DNA from: Agapanthus africanus
Lineage: Eukaryota; Streptophyta; Magnoliopsida; Asparagales; Amaryllidaceae
Length of the DNA stretch: 64,000 nt
Assembly (NCBI GenBank): GCA_030015575.1
Contig: CM057349.1
Span: 261,697,077 to 261,761,076 of the forward strand
Direction of reading: 5' to 3'
This document shows positions 1 through 11,183 of this stretch, in pieces; position 1 is the stretch's first letter; the number at the start of each line of letters is the position of its first letter. The notes beneath the pieces are model-generated. The model had not been told where the DNA came from and did not search any database. It saw nothing but the letters and a program-made list of their open reading frames with translations. The position numbers were made by a program, and so were the translations under genes.

Positions 1-82
1 ATACCTTGGAAGAGATTCGTAGGTTTCAGGTAGATACACACACACGCACACACTGAGACTCAACGTGGTGCATACGTGTATG

Positions 83-85
<3 letters not shown>

Positions 86-132
<47 letters not shown>
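86..132. repeat. (TA)n microsatellite in LARD LTR
   Basis: A long alternating T/A run within the LARD 5' LTR. The homologous 3' LTR position (about 29311-29330) has a much shorter run, so this is a length-variable microsatellite that has changed since insertion. Confidence 0.95.
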
Positions 133-134
<2 letters not shown>

Positions 135-393
135 ACTAGGTGTAGGTATATATATATACACAATACGTATATGTGATACAAGGAAGTGATATGATACACG
201 GGAATGAAACAATATAACTGGGCTGATGCCATGATTCTTGGCTATACAGTCGTGTTATGATGTTAGCGGATCATTAGAAAATGAGATAATGGATTGGTAT
301 ACTTGAACAATAATAAAGGGTGGTGATGATATTGAAGTATATGAGACTCTAAAATAGAACCTGGACCGTAACCTGTGCCTAAAATTCTGGTAT

Positions 394-528
394 GATATCA
401 TATAGGTGTGACTTGATTACGACATCATATAGGTGTGACTTGATTTCGATATCATATATGTGTGACTTGATTACGATATCATATAGGTGTGACTTGATCA
501 CGATATGATCTAAGTGTGACTTAATCAC
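394..528 (+). repeat. 27-bp tandem repeat, five units, LARD LTR
   Basis: Five consecutive 27-bp units start at 394, 421, 448, 475 and 502. Each contains GATATCATATAGGTGTGACT or a close variant, and a decayed sixth unit follows. The array is preserved in the other LTR at 29601-29735, so it predates the insertion. The position within a U3-like region would fit an enhancer array (inference). Confidence 0.92.
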
Positions 529-1492
529 AATATGATACTTATGACATGATATTTCTGAGGATAAATTATCGATGTATGTTTATACTGACAATGATACATG
601 ATTGATGTATGCGATTACAGTATAGCACCTTGATCTTGACATGTGTTGATGATGATATTATACGAATGATGAGACACGTAGGTGATACTTGACCCGTACC
701 CCGATATTGGGATGCCGTACGATGGATTTTACCGTACGAGGCATAGATATGATGATTGATCCGCACTCTTGATTCGAGAAAGCCGTACTACGTACGTGAC
801 GCTATTGAGGCTGGATCGCCGACTATTAGAGATATGGATTCAGACCTTAGGTGGACTCTTATTTCTTATTGACTAGTTTCTTAGGTTTAGTTCCTTAGGA
901 GGTTAGATGGACACTAGTTTTGGCTCGAGTCACATAGTTGTAGTTATACTTGTATATAATAGATGAGTGGTTATTACACATCTGTCTTTACATTCATACG
1001 GTAATCATAATGGTGCATGTTCATTCATATGTTTCTATAATTAGAATAAAACTTTACCTGTTAAGACACCAGCACCATTACCGATGATGCGCATTGATTA
1101 GTCGAAAATATTGCATATTTCAGCCGGCAATGTCCTCATCATTTGCATTCATTTAGAAGTGTACGGTATTCATATTTCACATATTAGCAAATCTGTCGCA
1201 AAATATCAGATTACATGTATTAGACCTTAAAACCGGCATTTCTAGGGAAATTGACTGCATTTCATGGCATCGCATCATCCCTATATTGCGGAACACTTGT
1301 TTTGAGATCTGTGCAGGAAAATCCAGAAGAAAGGCCAAAATTTATACGGTACCGATCAAATATTACGCCAATTCAATGATTTCAGTTCTGGTATCAATCC
1401 AAAGGGACAAATAAAATTCAACATGTCAGATAAAGCCCTAAACTTCAGTCCAAAGCAGCACCAGAAGTTTCAAAGCTCAAGCCTCCAACATG

Positions 1493-1538
1493 GCCGCGGA
1501 ACCGCGGCCGGAGCCTGCTTGCGCCGCGGTTCCGCGGC
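1493..1538. repeat. GC-rich inverted repeat in Athila U3
   Basis: GCCGCGGAACCGCGGC (1493-1508) is followed after 14 bases by its exact reverse complement (1523-1538). Each arm is also nearly self-complementary. The 3' LTR copy (11597-11642) has one change in the right arm. The same CCGCGG core recurs in the leader at 3350-3393 and in leaders of unrelated Copia elements in this window. Confidence 0.93.
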
Positions 1539-1811
1539 CGTCTTGCCACGTCATCCACCAAATTTTGCTGCACAATGCTTCACTCAGGGCCCACATTCAG
1601 CTCATATACTTCATTTTCCAGAAGACTCCAGAGACCTCTGCCAGATCAGCAAGCTTTGGAATCAACACTAAACTAACCTATCATTCTAGAAACTTCTCCC
1701 TAAACCTTAGCTTAAACCCTAAGCTAAAGCCTAACAAACTCCTTCTAGAAGCCTCAACAAACTTTTGGAGGGAATTGTAAATTCAAACCTAGACCTAGGG
1801 TTTGGGAGATC

Positions 1812-1819
1812 TATAAATA
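1812..1819 (+). promoter_or_regulatory. TATA box of Athila 5' LTR promoter
   Basis: TATAAATA lies about 720 bp into the LTR, with the identical sequence at 11916-11923 in the 3' LTR. Transcription would be expected to start roughly 25-35 bases downstream (near the GACCCTAGGCTCACTTG stretch), which would make U3 about 0.75 kb. The start site is inferred. Confidence 0.6.
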
Positions 1820-2976
1820 AGACCCTAGGCTCACTTGTAAATCATCATGGAAAAATCCCTCCATTAGTTCATTTTAGTAGCCAATCTAAATCCATTCACT
1901 CTCTTTCTTCATCTTCTTCTTCCATAAGTCTAGTGAGAGGACTTGTGTGAAACCCTAATCCTAATTTCAATCAAAAGCCAAGATCCCGAGTACCCATCAA
2001 GCAAGAAGCCTTGCAACCTTTTATGAGCCGAGCCGATCTTCAATAGAGCAAGTGGTCCAAGACGATCCGCAACTCACGGAGCCGAGCGACGCCAGTTCGA
2101 CAATTTTGTTCTTCCTCTTGTAGTTCTTGAGCGACTGTAATCAAATTGTTGATATAAATAAAAGGTGATATTCTTTTATCTTGTTTTCTTTAAATTCTTG
2201 CATCATGATATCTTTTCAATTCTTGAATGCTTTCTGTGTGATGATGTTTGAGTAATACTCCGCTCGTCGATGAATCGAGACGATCAATATAATGATGATG
2301 TAATATATCTTAAATCGATTCTTGAATCCTACGAGTTTTGTAAACCCTAGCAAGAGCAAGAATCGACGACCCAATTCGTTGCGATGCTTTCTTGATTGAT
2401 ATCGCTCGAGATTGGGGAGTTACGATCGTTTCTTGAAATTGTTAGAGGCTAGAATATGAATGATATCGATGAAAGAACATGGGTTAAACGATGAAACCCT
2501 AGTTTCACGAGAAAGCCCTAACTCTCATCGATCATCATCGATCTAGTATCAATCCTTCGAAGGACAAGAACACGAAATCTTGAGATTACATCACGTCTAT
2601 AGATCCGATCGATTCCTACGAGCCTCATTTAGATTCTTGATATTTTGGTTGGAAATATCATCGAAACCCGATTCTTGATTTGTTTATCAGTTTCTTGATT
2701 CTTGATTAAACTCGTGACACCTGAATCAATCGATAAATTCTTGAATCATGCTTTCTTTTCCTTTCGATTAACTTTTCAATTCAAACAAATTAAGCATAGA
2801 AACGAATCGCACAATCCCTGTGGACGATCCGCACTCGCTTACGATCTACAACTGACACAGTAATTGATTGCGGTCAAATATAATTCTTTGATTGTGAATT
2901 TTATTCAATATTACCGACACATAGAAACTTATTTGCTTTATTCGATTTACACAAACAAGAAATCATTACAATCAAA

Positions 2977-3126
2977 TGAAACCGTTATCGGGGATCATTT
3001 GATTTGATTTACTTACACAGTCTCGAATCATAAGATTCAATCAAATGGCACCGTTGCCGGGGACTATTTGATTTGATACGCACAATCGGAATTTTACAAA
3101 CAATCAAATAGCGCCGTTGCCGGGGA
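2977..3126 (+). repeat. Ladder of three tRNA-Asp primer-site-like repeats
   Basis: Three copies of an 18-base motif follow CAATCAAA at 2977-2994, 3046-3063 and 3109-3126, spaced 69 and 63 bases apart. Only the last lies outside the LTR and can act as the primer site. The other two sit in the LTR tail and are repeated in the 3' LTR at 13081-13098 and 13150-13167. The 13150 copy is a perfect complement of the tRNA-Asp 3' end, better than the functional-position copy. Confidence 0.85.
3109..3126 (+). promoter_or_regulatory. Primer-binding site, tRNA-Asp (Athila)
   Basis: TAGCGCCGTTGCCGGGGA matches the complement of the plant tRNA-Asp(GUC) 3' end (TGGCGCCGTTGCCGGGGA, from knowledge of the tRNA) at 17 of 18 positions. 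It starts 3 bases after the LTR. A tRNA-Asp primer is characteristic of the Athila lineage. Confidence 0.85.
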
Positions 3127-4210
3127 TTACGCGCTAATTCGTTTCATATTATAGTTTGAATTGAAAGATTTATTCCATTGTTATTTTGAGATCAAAATTC
3201 GTGCAAACCCTAAACGATTTGTTGTGGTTCATTGCAAGAAAATCTGGAGCTATTTGGCAATTGAAGACAATTTTTGGAAAATACCAGAGAGTTGAAGGAG
3301 TCTACAGAAGCTCCCTGAAAAATTTTGGTGAAGAGATCTGCACATAAGACCGCGGAAGCGCGGTGGGAGCCCCCTATTGCGGCGGAACCGCGGCTTGGTG
3401 GGGGGATCTCTGCAAAATTTTTGCTTCAGGTGATTTCTTACCTTCTCCTCACTCCTCTTTTTAGCTCCAACTAATAATTTTCTGCAGGATTCTTTGCAAA
3501 TAATCGCAGCTCGCAAAAAGCAAAAGTAAATTTGTGCGTGATTTTGTTTCTTGGTTGTTTGCATTCTAATACGGATATTAAGGGGCACGGCCAAATCCAA
3601 ATTAGGTGGGGATTTCATTACCCTTCCTAAGCCCCGAAAACCACAAAACTTGCATCCGCATTGACCCACATTAACTAAAAGAAATCTAGAGATGACTCTA
3701 AGGACTGTCGCGCTCAATTAGGACAGAAGAAGGCCGTGGGTAATTCATTGCTTATCCGCGTTTTCTTGTGCTGTCTAAGGCGAGTGTGTCTAAGGCTAGT
3801 GGTTTTTAATTAGGCCCACTACTTACGTAGTGGAGTACCTTCCCACTTACCTGGCACTTATCCGGCCACATGGGGACAAAGAGGCAGTGGAGGATTCTAT
3901 CCTGCGACTTGTCTTTTGGCAGTTAGGAGCGGTCTAGAGCCGGACCTAGGTGACCACTAGATTCTAGGGATTGTGTGCTGCATTTGTTATGTCGCATCAT
4001 TTTTTCAAAATCCTTCCCTTTTTCAAAGCAAACACCGCATTCATTTACCCCTAATTATAAGTCAACGCTGCCACTTGTACTAACCCTTTTTAGTGCAAGA
4101 TAGGCTGGACACGGGATTCTAGTACCCGTTTAGTCCGCGTACCCTTTATCGACTCCGAAGTCGATATTTCTCCATTTACCTTTCCTTTACCCACTACCAC
4201 ACCCACACCG
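3127..4210 (+). other. Athila 5' leader (untranslated)
   Basis: About 1.1 kb between the primer site and gag with no credible sense reading frame. It holds the GC-rich double palindrome at 3350-3393. A 155-codon frame on the opposite strand here has no recognisable domain and is taken as chance. Confidence 0.75.
3350..3393 (+). ncRNA. GC-rich palindromic leader element (Athila)
   Basis: CCGCGGAAGCGCGG (3350-3363) and CGGCGGAACCGCGG (3380-3393) flank a 16-base spacer, about 225 bases after the primer site. They can pair with each other through CCGCGG or each self-fold. The position and the CCGCGG core match hairpins in CopA, CopC and CopD leaders. A retroviral-style dimerisation or packaging signal is an inference from position and palindromic character. 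Confidence 0.6.
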
Positions 4211-5332
4211 ATGGATCCGAATCCATCAAACTTCTTTAACCCTAATCTGCCGCCGTCCGTTGGTACGCAGAATCCACCCCGCATCTCTTTCCAGGAGAGG
4301 TGCTACCCTATTCGAGGTCCTCTTTCGACCTGCTTATCCACACCACCAGCCAATGGGGATAACTTTGAGATTAAGCCCCAGTACATCAATCTTTTACCTA
4401 AATTCCATGGACTCGAGACTGAGGACGCTTATGTTTTCATTACCAAATTTGAAAACGTATGCGCAATGATGGGTACGTCACAACTTTCAGTGGATGCCAT
4501 GCGTCTACGACTTCTTCCATTTACATTGTGCGATATAGCTGAGAAGTGGCTATATAACACTACCGCACATTCTATCACAAATTGGGAAGAATTCGTCGCT
4601 GCATTCCTTAAGAAATTTTACCCAATACAAAAGACAGCTCGAATCCGTAGCGAACTGAATCAATTTGCCCAGCTCCCTATCGAACCATTCTCTAAATGCT
4701 TTGAACGTTTCAAGGATCTATTGGTTCAGTGTCCTCATCACGGCATCCCGAGATGGGAATTGTGCCGAATCATTTATGAGGGCATTAACCCAAACACTAA
4801 ACAGAGCCTTGAAAACATGTGTCAAGGTACTTTTATGACTAAGGATGATGGGGAAGCTTGGAAGTATTTAGAAGAGTTCGCTGAAAAATCACTACAGTGG
4901 GAGAGTGCAACCCAACCATTGAATAGGGGTAGCGTACACCAAATAGATGTGTCCATAGGTGTTCGAGCTGAGATGGCAGCAATGCAAAAGAAGCTCGACG
5001 CTATGGAACACAAATTTGCAGCAGCCTCCCTAAACCCAGTGTCGCTCCCCAAAACTGTTTGTGGGTGCTGTTCTGATCCGTCTCATTTAACGGAAGAATG
5101 TCCATTAAACTCTGCGTTTCAAGGTCACGAGCATTCTAATGCCGCATTTCAAAGACCTCGACATGATCCATATTCTTCCACGTACAATCAGGGTTGGAGG
5201 AATCACCCGAATTTCGCTTGGAACCAAAACCAGTCTCAAAACACGGTTCGAAACACGAATAATTTTCATAGGGCTCTTCCTCCACAACAACAGCAACCCC
5301 TTCAACTCACTCAGCACCCCTATCAGTCATAA
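4211..5332 (+). CDS. gag: Athila Gag (capsid-nucleocapsid)
   Basis: A 373-codon frame for the structural protein that builds the virus-like particle and binds the element RNA. The start is the first ATG before the conserved Athila-type capsid domain, which covers about residues 55-230 (for example LLPKFHGLETEDAYVFI and WEEFVAAFLKKFYP). A CCHC zinc knuckle of form CX2CX4HX4C lies at residues 284-297. A Q/N-rich tail follows. The frame ends at TAA (5330-5332). The same frame then stays open without a break into pol, so the stop is the only thing separating gag from pol. In related elements Gag-Pol is usually one frame. This is probably an inactivating point mutation, although stop-codon readthrough cannot be excluded from sequence alone. 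Confidence 0.9.
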   Translation: MDPNPSNFFNPNLPPSVGTQNPPRISFQERCYPIRGPLSTCLSTPPANGDNFEIKPQYINLLPKFHGLETEDAYVFITKFENVCAMMGTSQLSVDAMRLRLLPFTLCDIAEKWLYNTTAHSITNWEEFVAAFLKKFYPIQKTARIRSELNQFAQLPIEPFSKCFERFKDLLVQCPHHGIPRWELCRIIYEGINPNTKQSLENMCQGTFMTKDDGEAWKYLEEFAEKSLQWESATQPLNRGSVHQIDVSIGVRAEMAAMQKKLDAMEHKFAAASLNPVSLPKTVCGCCSDPSHLTEECPLNSAFQGHEHSNAAFQRPRHDPYSSTYNQGWRNHPNFAWNQNQSQNTVRNTNNFHRALPPQQQQPLQLTQHPYQS

Positions 5333-5374
5333 AATTTCCAAAATCAGGTCAACACTCCTGCACAGTCTAATCCT

Positions 5375-8300
5375 ATGACCTGTTCTGACGAATTCTCTCA
5401 ATTCACTCAAACCATGAAATCACTTTTATCAAATTTCATAGAGGTTTCGACTGAGGTTAGATCTTCCGTCAGTGAGATAAAGAAAAACTCAGCGTCCCAA
5501 GCTGAGAGTATCAGATCAATGGAAGCTGAAATCGCACGCCTTAAAGCCGAAATGAGTGCGGGAGAAAAAGGGAAACTTCCCTCTCAACCCCTACAGAATC
5601 CTGGGCATTACAATGTAAATGCCGTCACAACGTTGAGATCGGGAAGAGTGCTGAACAATCATGTCGGGGAAGGTCTTGATGATACTGAAAATCATATCAA
5701 CACCCCGGCTGAGACCTTTCCACACACACACACTTCTCCTTCTGATCCTTCTTCTTCTACCACACCACTTTCTCGCGAGCCTATTCTCCATTTCCCACTA
5801 GGCTCGACACCTGAACCCAACCCTTATAGTTCTCCACAGACGGTCCCCACACCTCTTTCGGGACCTCGTCTACCCCCTCTTCCTTCTCCTATGATGGACC
5901 CTGCGCTTATTGCGAAAGCTCCTTACCCGAATCGGTTAAGGGGTAATAGAACGAGTCCTCATATGGAGAAAATTATGGAAATGTTCAAACAGGTTAACAT
6001 CAATATCCCTCTCCTAAATGCAATTCAACAAGTCCCCGCATATGCGAAAATTCTTAAGGACTTGTGCACTAGGAAGAGGAAGACTCAAGTGCCGAAGAAG
6101 GTCTTTATGGCTAATAATATCAGCACAACTTTTATTCCCCAGCTACCAAAGAAACGAAAGGACCCAGGATGTCCTACAATATCGATTTCGATTGGGGGTA
6201 AAAACATAAATCGTGCTCTTTTAGACCTTGGCCCAAGTGTTAACCTCCTTCCATATTCTGTCTATGAGCAATTAGGGATTGGAGAGCTGAAACCTGCTCA
6301 CTGCACTCTCCAGATGGCAGACCGATCTATCACCAAACCAAGGGGTGAATTAGAGGATGTGTTGATAAAGGTCGGGGAATTTGTTTTCCCTGTAGACTTC
6401 ATTGTACTTGATACACAGCCTGTAGCAAACCCCCGGAGCCAAATTCCGGTGATTCTGGGTCGTCCTTTCCTTGCCACTTCCAACGCTGTTATAAACTGTA
6501 GAAACGGTTCAATGAACTTATCATTTGGAAATATGACCATTGAACTAAATATCTACAAAGTTGGAAGTCAGCCATCAGAACCCTCTGCTCATATTTTAGA
6601 TGTGTGCTCTGTCCACGAGATCGCTCCCGATAGTTGTGGAGCTGAGGATCTTTGCTTTCTAGATCTCGACGACATTACCACATCTCTGCTTGATCTTACA
6701 CATGATCTTAGTGAGGACACTTTTCCTACATTTGAGTCCTGCACTCCTGACTTTTCTCCACCCGAGTCTGTATCTTTCACAGGCTCTGAGCTTCTTTGTA
6801 AATCCAAAAATCACTCAATAATCCCTCCTTCTTTCATTTCTCCGCCTGAATTACATCTCAAAATTTTACCTTCTCACCTTAAATATGCATATCTAGGTGA
6901 TAATGAGTCTTTACCGGTTATCATATCCGCTTCTCTTGCATCAGAGCAAGAGAATGCACTTTTATCGGTATTGAGATCTAACAAAGAGGTGTTTGGTTGG
7001 AGTATGGCGGACATCAAAGGGATTAGTCCCTTGATAGTTGAACATCATATACATGTGATGGATGATGCCAGACCAACCCGAGAACCACAGAGACGGTTGA
7101 ATCCCGTCATGAAGGAAGCTGTCATGAAAGAGATCGTCAAATGCTTAGATAATAGTATTATATACCCCATCTCCGATAGCCAGTGGGTGAGTCCTATACA
7201 TGTCATTCCTAAGAAATCCGACATCACTGTTATAACCAATGAGGCAAATGAGTTGATTCAGACACGTGCCCAAACTGGGTGGCGTGTATGTATCGATTAT
7301 AGAAAACTCAATGCTGCCACGAGGAAAGACCACTTTCCTCTACCATTCATTGATCAGATGCTGGAACGCTTAGCGGGACGAGAGTATTATTGTTTTATGG
7401 ACGGATACTCAGGCTATAATCAGGTCCCCATCGCCAAAAAGGATCAAGATAAAACCACTTTTACTTGTCTTTTTGGTACCTTTGCTTACAGTCGCATGCC
7501 CTTTGGGTTATGCAATGCTCCCGCTACCTTTCAGCGGTGTATGATGGGGATATTCTCTGATATGGTAGAGAATTTTCTGGAGATCTTTATGGACGATTTC
7601 TCGATTTTTGGAGACTCTTTTTCTGATTGCCTATCGAATCTTGACGCTGTTCTTACTCATTGCAAAGAGAAGAACTTGACTTTGAACTGGGAAAAATGCC
7701 ATTTAATGGTCCAAGAAGGAATTGTACTTGGACATGTCATTTCACAGAAAGGCATTGAGGTTGACAGAGCTAAGATAGATATCATTCAAAACCTCCCTCA
7801 TCCCAAAAGCGTCAAAGATATTCGATCTTTCCTTGGCCATGCAGGCTTTTATAGGAGATTCATTCAGGACTTTAGCAAAATTGCTAGACCTTTAACTCTT
7901 CTCCTGGCCAAGGATACGACCTTCCATTTTGACTCGGACTGCGAGACAGCTTTCGACTCACTTAAACACTCACTCACTTCAGCCCCCGTTTTATCATCAC
8001 CAAACTGGGATTTTCCCTTTGAGCTGATGTGTGACGCATCTGATTTTGCAGTAGGTGCAGTCTTAGGACAGCACATCGAAAAGATGCCACACGTGATATA
8101 CTATGCAAGTAAGACCCTGAATGATGCGCAAATCAATTATACAACCACAGAAAAAGAACTCTTACCGGTTGTATTTGCATTAGAAAAATTCATGCCTTAC
8201 TTAATTGGCTTACCTATAGTTGTGTATACTGACCATTCCGCTTTAAAACATCTTCTGGCGAAGAAAGATGCAAAAGGTCGACTAATACGTTGGATCCTTC

Positions 8301-9742
8301 TGTTACAAGAATTCGATCTTGTTATCAAAGATAAGAAAGGATGTGAAAACGTAGTAGCTGACCACCTTTCACACATCATTTCTTCCCCTGTGACCCTGCC
8401 GATCAATGATTCGTTCCCTGATGAACAACTCTTGAACATATCCGCTGAACCATGGTTCAGGGATATTGTGAACTATCATGCCACGGGACTGATACCGAGC
8501 GATTGGTCAACACAGGACAAATACCGTTTTCTATCCCAAGTAAAACACTTTTACTGGGACGAGCCTTATTTGTTTAAATATTGTCCTGATCAGATCATTC
8601 GCCGGTGTGTCCCGAATGAAGAGTTCAAAAGTGTTCTTTCTTTTTGTCATGATCAGGCCTGTGGGGGTCACTTTGGTCCTAAAAAGACAGCGGAGAAGGT
8701 TTTGCAATGTGGATTTTATTGGCCGACCTTATTCAAGGACGCATTTGAGTATTGCAAAACCTGTACACAATGTCAGTATACGGGTAGAATATCCCAGAGG
8801 AATGAAATGCCTCAGCAACCCATCTTGGTTATTAAAATATTCGATGTTTGGGGCATTGATTTTATGGGTCCCTTTCCCAACTCCTTTGGGAATTTGTACA
8901 TATTGCTGGCGGTTGATTATGTCTCAAAGTGGGTAGAAGCCATTCCATGTCGCACTAATGACAAGAAAGTTGTCATTAAGTTCTTAAAAGAGAATATCTT
9001 CTCGCGATTTGGACACCCACGTGCTATTATTAGCGATAATGGGACACATTTCTGCAACAGATCTTTCGAGACTCTGATGCGAAAATACTCAATCAACCAC
9101 CGACTTTCTACACCCTATCATCCCCAAACAAGCGGGCAGGCTAAAATCTCAAACAGTCAAATCAAACTTATCCTGGAGAAAACTGTTGCTAAAAATAGAA
9201 AAGACTGGTCGACCAAACTGACGGATGCTCTTTGGGCATTCAGGACTGCATATAAGACCGACCTAGGAATGTCTCCATATAGGATAGTGTTTGGAAAAGC
9301 ATGTCATTTACCCGTCGAGATAGAGCATAAAGCATTATGGGCTATAAAAGAAATAAATTTTGATCTAAACCTTGCTTGCACCTTTCGGAAGTTGCAAATA
9401 AATGAGCTAAGCGAACTCCGCGATGAAGCTTATGATAACGCTGTAATCACAAAGAATAGGACTAAGGTTTTTCACGATAAAAACATTTTGAGGAAAACAT
9501 TTTCACCTGGTCAACAAGTCCTTCTTTATGATTCACGATTACACCTTCACGCGGGTAAGCTCCGATCTCGATGGAAGGGACCTTTTATTGTGCGGTCTGT
9601 ATACCCGCACGGGGCAGTAGAAGTAGAAAATGTTAAAAACGGCACCTTTTTCAAAGTGAATGGACATAGACTTAAGCCGTATTTTTCCACTGACCCCACG
9701 GAGGAGCTCTTGTTCTTACAAGAGCCAGTTTATTTTGATTAA
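5375..9742 (+). CDS. pol: Athila Pol: protease, RT, RNase H, integrase
   Basis: 1455 codons from the first ATG; the frame is open from 5333, directly after the gag stop. The order is: a coiled-coil and Pro/Ser-rich linker (residues 1-190); an aspartic protease with catalytic D284 in DLGPS, where Athila relatives normally read DLGAS; RT with [16 protein letters not shown] and the active site FMDD (residues 738-741, the usual Athila form of YXDD); RNase H from [12 protein letters not shown]; an integrase HHCC zinc finger near residues 1090-1140; then an integrase core with D1162 and D1221. The expected catalytic glutamate 35 residues after D1221 is lysine 1257 (AAA, 9143-9145). The C-terminal part has the [13 protein letters not shown] module and no chromodomain. 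The polymerase domains look intact, but the integrase should be dead. Confidence 0.93.
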   Translation: MTCSDEFSQFTQTMKSLLSNFIEVSTEVRSSVSEIKKNSASQAESIRSMEAEIARLKAEMSAGEKGKLPSQPLQNPGHYNVNAVTTLRSGRVLNNHVGEGLDDTENHINTPAETFPHTHTSPSDPSSSTTPLSREPILHFPLGSTPEPNPYSSPQTVPTPLSGPRLPPLPSPMMDPALIAKAPYPNRLRGNRTSPHMEKIMEMFKQVNINIPLLNAIQQVPAYAKILKDLCTRKRKTQVPKKVFMANNISTTFIPQLPKKRKDPGCPTISISIGGKNINRALLDLGPSVNLLPYSVYEQLGIGELKPAHCTLQMADRSITKPRGELEDVLIKVGEFVFPVDFIVLDTQPVANPRSQIPVILGRPFLATSNAVINCRNGSMNLSFGNMTIELNIYKVGSQPSEPSAHILDVCSVHEIAPDSCGAEDLCFLDLDDITTSLLDLTHDLSEDTFPTFESCTPDFSPPESVSFTGSELLCKSKNHSIIPPSFISPPELHLKILPSHLKYAYLGDNESLPVIISASLASEQENALLSVLRSNKEVFGWSMADIKGISPLIVEHHIHVMDDARPTREPQRRLNPVMKEAVMKEIVKCLDNSIIYPISDSQWVSPIHVIPKKSDITVITNEANELIQTRAQTGWRVCIDYRKLNAATRKDHFPLPFIDQMLERLAGREYYCFMDGYSGYNQVPIAKKDQDKTTFTCLFGTFAYSRMPFGLCNAPATFQRCMMGIFSDMVENFLEIFMDDFSIFGDSFSDCLSNLDAVLTHCKEKNLTLNWEKCHLMVQEGIVLGHVISQKGIEVDRAKIDIIQNLPHPKSVKDIRSFLGHAGFYRRFIQDFSKIARPLTLLLAKDTTFHFDSDCETAFDSLKHSLTSAPVLSSPNWDFPFELMCDASDFAVGAVLGQHIEKMPHVIYYASKTLNDAQINYTTTEKELLPVVFALEKFMPYLIGLPIVVYTDHSALKHLLAKKDAKGRLIRWILLLQEFDLVIKDKKGCENVVADHLSHIISSPVTLPINDSFPDEQLLNISAEPWFRDIVNYHATGLIPSDWSTQDKYRFLSQVKHFYWDEPYLFKYCPDQIIRRCVPNEEFKSVLSFCHDQACGGHFGPKKTAEKVLQCGFYWPTLFKDAFEYCKTCTQCQYTGRISQRNEMPQQPILVIKIFDVWGIDFMGPFPNSFGNLYILLAVDYVSKWVEAIPCRTNDKKVVIKFLKENIFSRFGHPRAIISDNGTHFCNRSFETLMRKYSINHRLSTPYHPQTSGQAKISNSQIKLILEKTVAKNRKDWSTKLTDALWAFRTAYKTDLGMSPYRIVFGKACHLPVEIEHKALWAIKEINFDLNLACTFRKLQINELSELRDEAYDNAVITKNRTKVFHDKNILRKTFSPGQQVLLYDSRLHLHAGKLRSRWKGPFIVRSVYPHGAVEVENVKNGTFFKVNGHRLKPYFSTDPTEELLFLQEPVYFD

Positions 9743-11183
9743 AATTCCTCCGTCTCACCTTCATGTCCAGTATATCACTGCATCATTTTTTGAATGAAGG
9801 TGAGTGAAAAGAGTAAGTTTGGGGGAAGTTCTTCACTTATATATTTTCCCCCCACTAATAATTCCCCCCAGGCTTACAGTTTTTGTAGGTATAGCATTTG
9901 GCAACAGTGAGGACACTGTTAAAAACAAGTTTGGGGGAGGTTTGTGCTTATTTTTGCAGCATTTGCATATCATCTGCATAAGCACAAAACATTTCTTTTA
10001 AAAATCTACAAAAATTGAAAAATTTTCAAAACCAATAAAAATTTAAAAATTTCCAAGTATAAAAATAATTTTAATATTTACACTTTTTGTATATAAATAA
10101 GATAATGAAAGTTTAGATAGTGAAAAATTACATCCATAAGATTAGAAAAATTTAAGAAAACTAAGAAAATTAGAAGTTTTCTTATACGAACTAGTAATAA
10201 GTAGTTATGAGCCGTTGTCCCAAGGGTTAGTAAGATGAAGGACGTCACTAATCTGAGGATAAAAATAAGTCTGAAAAATAGTTTCTATTCTGGAAGCCAA
10301 ACATTTTGAACGTTGATACCCTGCTATTCGCACTTACACACGTCTTGAAGCCTGGGATAGTAGAGGATACCTTGAAATGCTCTTGTCTTAAAGCCAATGT
10401 ATGAAGGAAATAAAAAAAAAGTGAATAAAGAAAATATAAAGTGGTGAAAAAAAATGAACACTGGTTTTGTTATCACCAAGGGCAATAAAAAATGTATAGC
10501 GAGGGTGCCTTTTCACCTAGTGCCCTAAGGCCAACTGGTCTGGGAGTCACTGCTATGCCTGAGGTAGTGCAAGACGAGGAAAATACACCAAGTAAGCAAG
10601 CACAGGAGTAATCGGTCGGTTAGTACCTCAAGAAATATTAACGGTCGCATGAAAGTGTGTGAGCAATCTCATCTAAATATTCATTAATTAAAAAGTACCG
10701 AGGCTGATGGGCAAGAGTATGATAGCTTGAATTGAATTCTCCGGGTGTAGGGATGTCTTTACACACACGCAGGGTTATATGATCGATGTTTGGAAGAAAG
10801 ATAGGAATGAAGAATAAGACGATGTTTTATTGAGGGAGGACGTGATTTCTAACATCTTTTCATGACCATTAAGATAGGGCTCATGACAACCGAAAAGCTA
10901 GCTTAGTTGGAAACCCTAATTTTCAAGGCTTTTCTTTTACAATTCTTTTCTTTAAATGTAATATTCATGATCTTTCTTTTATTATTGGATTTTGTGGGTG
11001 CAATCCGTTGAAAACCCTCAGGAGACAACACTCCTCCTATTAGGGACACCTAGAGGTTTAAAGGCTTGTTGCACGTGCTAAAGTGCAATCGTGTTGCCTA
11101 CGAAAGTGTGCTAGTTAGTTTTTCTCTTTCTTTATTTTCTCCTTCTCTTTTTAATAAACAGTTCGCTCGGGACGATCGAAATT
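9743..11183 (+). other. Athila 3' non-coding tail
   Basis: About 1.4 kb between pol and the 3' polypurine tract. No env-like or other protein frame is visible. It is A-rich in the first part. It contains an 11-bp perfect inverted repeat (9754-9764 with 9794-9804) right after the pol stop, and two copies of the purine-rich motif AAGTTTGGGGGA (9815-9828 and 9927-9940) that resemble the real polypurine tract. Confidence 0.75.
9754..9804 (+). repeat. Inverted repeat after pol stop
   Basis: CTCACCTTCAT (9754-9764) pairs perfectly with ATGAAGGTGAG (9794-9804) across 29 bases, starting 11 bases after the pol stop. In RNA it could form a stable stem-loop. Its function is unknown. Confidence 0.75.

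Larger units (their letters stand above)
1..1094 (+). mobile_element. LARD 5' LTR, left fragment
   Basis: This is part of the 5' LTR of a large, coding-empty LTR retrotransposon. It matches 29234-30301 base for base apart from scattered substitutions and microsatellite length. Base 1 corresponds to 29234, so about 2 kb of this LTR lies left of the window. The fragment ends in CGCAT (1090-1094), the target duplication made by the Athila insertion. The LTR resumes at 13216. The uninterrupted copy at 30290-30310 shows the pre-insertion sequence. It contains a TA microsatellite and a 27-bp tandem repeat. I see no coding sequence in it. Confidence 0.9.
1095..3106 (+). repeat. Athila 5' LTR
   Basis: TG...CA bounded and 2012 bp long. 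The left edge is set by the target duplication and the right edge by the tRNA-Asp primer site and by the end of the matching 3' LTR at 13210. It contains a GC-rich inverted repeat (1493-1538), a TATA box (1812-1819), telomere-like TAAACCCTA stretches, and two relic primer-site copies near its end (2977-2994 and 3046-3063). Short open frames in it are duplicated in the other LTR and look like chance. Confidence 0.96.

Noticed and set aside
394..528. The 27-bp array as a CRISPR-like array.
   Set aside because: Units are directly adjacent with no spacers, inside a plant LTR.
1680..1730. Telomere-like TAAACCCTA repeats in the Athila LTR as interstitial telomere sequence.
   Set aside because: Only a few degenerate units, at the same place in both LTRs, so part of the LTR itself.
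3250..3717. A 155-codon minus-strand frame in the Athila leader.
   Set aside because: It lies opposite to the element, crosses the GC-rich palindrome, has low-complexity basic composition and no known domain.
9743..11183. An env-like gene in the Athila tail.
   Set aside because: No frame above about 70 codons, no membrane segment or signal peptide visible. The tail is non-coding.
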